A stretch of DNA of 32,846 bases, taken from positions 1 to 32,846 of the forward strand of contig JAUCBJ010002223.1 of assembly GCA_032718475.1 (NCBI GenBank), written 5' to 3'. The position numbers were made by a program, and so were the translations under genes. Each line of letters starts with the position of its first letter. Position 1 is the stretch's first letter. This document shows positions 31,573 through 32,846 of this stretch, piece after piece. The notes below the pieces were generated by a model, which searched no databases, was not told the DNA's origin, and was given only the letters and a program-made list of their open reading frames with translations. The DNA is from Nemertoderma westbladi (Eukaryota > Xenacoelomorpha > Nemertodermatida > Nemertodermatidae).

Positions 31573-32366
31573 TTACTCAGCTGTCACTAGATTACTCAGT
31601 GCTGTCACTAGATTACTCAGTGCTGTCACTAGATTACTCAGTGCTGTCACTAGATTACTCAGTGCTGCGACTAGATTACTCAGTGCTGTCACTAGATTAC
31701 TCAGTGCTGCGACTAGATTACTCAGTGCTGTCACTAGATTACTCAGTGCTGTCACTAGATTACTCAGTGCTGTCACTAGATTACTCAGTGCTGCGACTAG
31801 ATTACTCAGTGCTGTCACTAGATTACTCAGTGCTGTCACTAGATTACTCAGTGCTGCGACTAGATTACTCAGTGCTGTCACTAGATTACTCAGCGCTGTC
31901 ACTAGATTACTCAGTGCTGTCACTAGATTACTCAGTGCTGTCACTAGATTACTCAGTGCTGTCACTAGATTACTCAGCTGTCACTAGATTACTCAGTGCT
32001 GTCACTAGATTACTCAGTGCTGTCACTAGATTACTCAGTGCTGTCACTAGATTACTCAGTGCTGCGACTAGATTACTCAGTGCTGTCACTAGATTACTCA
32101 GTGCTGCGACTAGATTACTCAGTGCTGTCACTAGATTACTCAGTGCTGTCACTAGATTACTCAGTGCTGTCACTAGATTACTCAGTGCTGCGACTAGATT
32201 ACTCAGTGCTGTCACTAGATTACTCAGTGCTGTCACTAGATTACTCAGTGCTGCGACTAGATTACTCAGTGCTGTCACTAGATTACTCAGTGCTGTCACT
32301 AGATTACTCAGTGCTGTCACTAGATTACTCAGTGCTGTCACTAGATTACTCAGTGCTGTCACTAGA
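31573..32366. repeat. 397-bp tandem duplication in the satellite
   Basis: 31573-31969 and 31970-32366 are tandem copies at an offset of 397 bp (18 units of 21 plus one of 19). One visible difference is CAGCGCTG near 31892 in the first copy. Confidence 0.85.
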
Positions 32367-32846
32367 TTACTCAGCTGTCACTAGATTACTCAGTGCTGTC
32401 ACTAGATTACTCAGTGCTGTCACTAGATTACACAGTGCTGCGACTAGATTACTCAGTGCTGTCACTAGATTACTCAGTGCTGTCACTAGATTACTCAGTG
32501 CTGTCACTAGATTACACAGTGCTGTAACTAGATTACTCAGTGCTGTCACTAGATTACTCAGTGCTATCACTAGATTACTCAGCTGTCACTAGTTTACTCA
32601 GTGCTGCGACTAGATTACTCAGTGCTGTCACTAGATTACTCAGTGCTGTCACTAGATTACTCTGTGCTGTCACTAGATTACTCAGTGCTGTCACTAGATT
32701 ACTCAGTGCTGTCACTAGATTACTCAGTGCTGTCACTAGATTACTCAGTGCTGTCACTAGATTACTCAGTGCTGCGACTAGATTACTCAGTGCTGTCACT
32801 AGATTACTCAGTGCTGTCACTAGATTACTCAGTGCTGCGACTAGAT

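Larger units (their letters stand above)
16181..32846. repeat. 21-bp satellite array in nested higher-order repeats, running off the window
   Basis: The array consists of about 790-800 head-to-tail units with the core CACTAGATTACTCAGTG followed by CTGT. Main variants are GCGACTAG and GTGACTAG in place of GTCACTAG, and TACACAG or TACTCTG for TACTCAG. A 19-bp unit lacks two bases (CAGCTGTCAC instead of CAGTGCTGTCAC). Each 19-bp unit shifts the reading frame, which breaks the long phantom open frames (SAVTRLL and LSLDYSV on plus, TALSNLV on minus). No unique spacer of any length lies inside, so it is neither a gene nor a CRISPR array. The left 1 kb is more diverged, with 14-bp and 19-bp units; the rest is strongly homogenised. 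Confidence 0.97.

Noticed and set aside
16181-32846. CRISPR array
   Set aside because: The repeats are directly adjacent with no unique spacers, and the context is eukaryotic.
1-32846. tRNA, rRNA or other structured RNA genes
   Set aside because: No cloverleaf with A and B box motifs and no rRNA-like block was recognised by eye. A covariance-model scan would be the decisive check.

Overview
The window looks like nuclear DNA of a non-vertebrate animal, probably a marine invertebrate; nothing seen fixes the phylum. The reasons are four recognisable single-copy eukaryotic genes (prenylcysteine oxidase, FAM185A, TMEM177, ERCC1), AT-rich spacers of 0.5 to 2 kb, a decayed LINE, a degenerate transposon-type gene of a kind that is multicopy in invertebrates, a non-autonomous DNA transposon, and more than half of the window in tandem repeats.

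Layout. 1-139: possible last part of a split minus-strand gene. 213-2205: 27-bp minisatellite, about 74 copies. 2299-3020: 3' end of a LINE, minus strand. 3872-4935: broken transposon-type gene, minus strand. 6155-7642: PCYOX1-like gene, minus strand, head to head with FAM185A-like (8227-9321, plus) over a 584-bp shared promoter region. 9840-10030: candidate minus-strand exon holding a 24-base homopolymer. 10405-11473: 1,069-bp DNA transposon with perfect 27-bp terminal inverted repeats, perfect 8-bp target-site duplication and end-clustered palindromes. 11614-12594: TMEM177-like, plus. 13119-14246: ERCC1, plus. 14247-16180: AT-rich spacer with a candidate minus-strand exon (15151-15300). 16181-32846 (window edge): one 21-bp satellite array, about 790-800 monomers, in nested higher-order repeats.

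The four recognised genes are each one uninterrupted, full-length reading frame without introns. They do not form a pathway: PCYOX1 is a lysosomal/secretory flavoenzyme, FAM185A and TMEM177 are probably mitochondrial, and ERCC1 is a nuclear repair subunit. Three weak minus-strand exon candidates with plausible splice signals, two of them in compatible phase, raise the possibility that some of these intronless genes lie inside introns of a larger minus-strand gene.

The most striking feature is the 21-bp satellite. It contains a roughly 6.4-kb tandem duplication. Inside that, a 3,020-bp block is marked by a cassette spaced 774, 881, 860 and 505 bp, and the same spacing series recurs exactly. 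Younger 286-bp and 397-bp duplications sit near the left edge and near the right end of the window. The long open frames in both satellites follow from repeat units that are multiples of three and are not protein genes.
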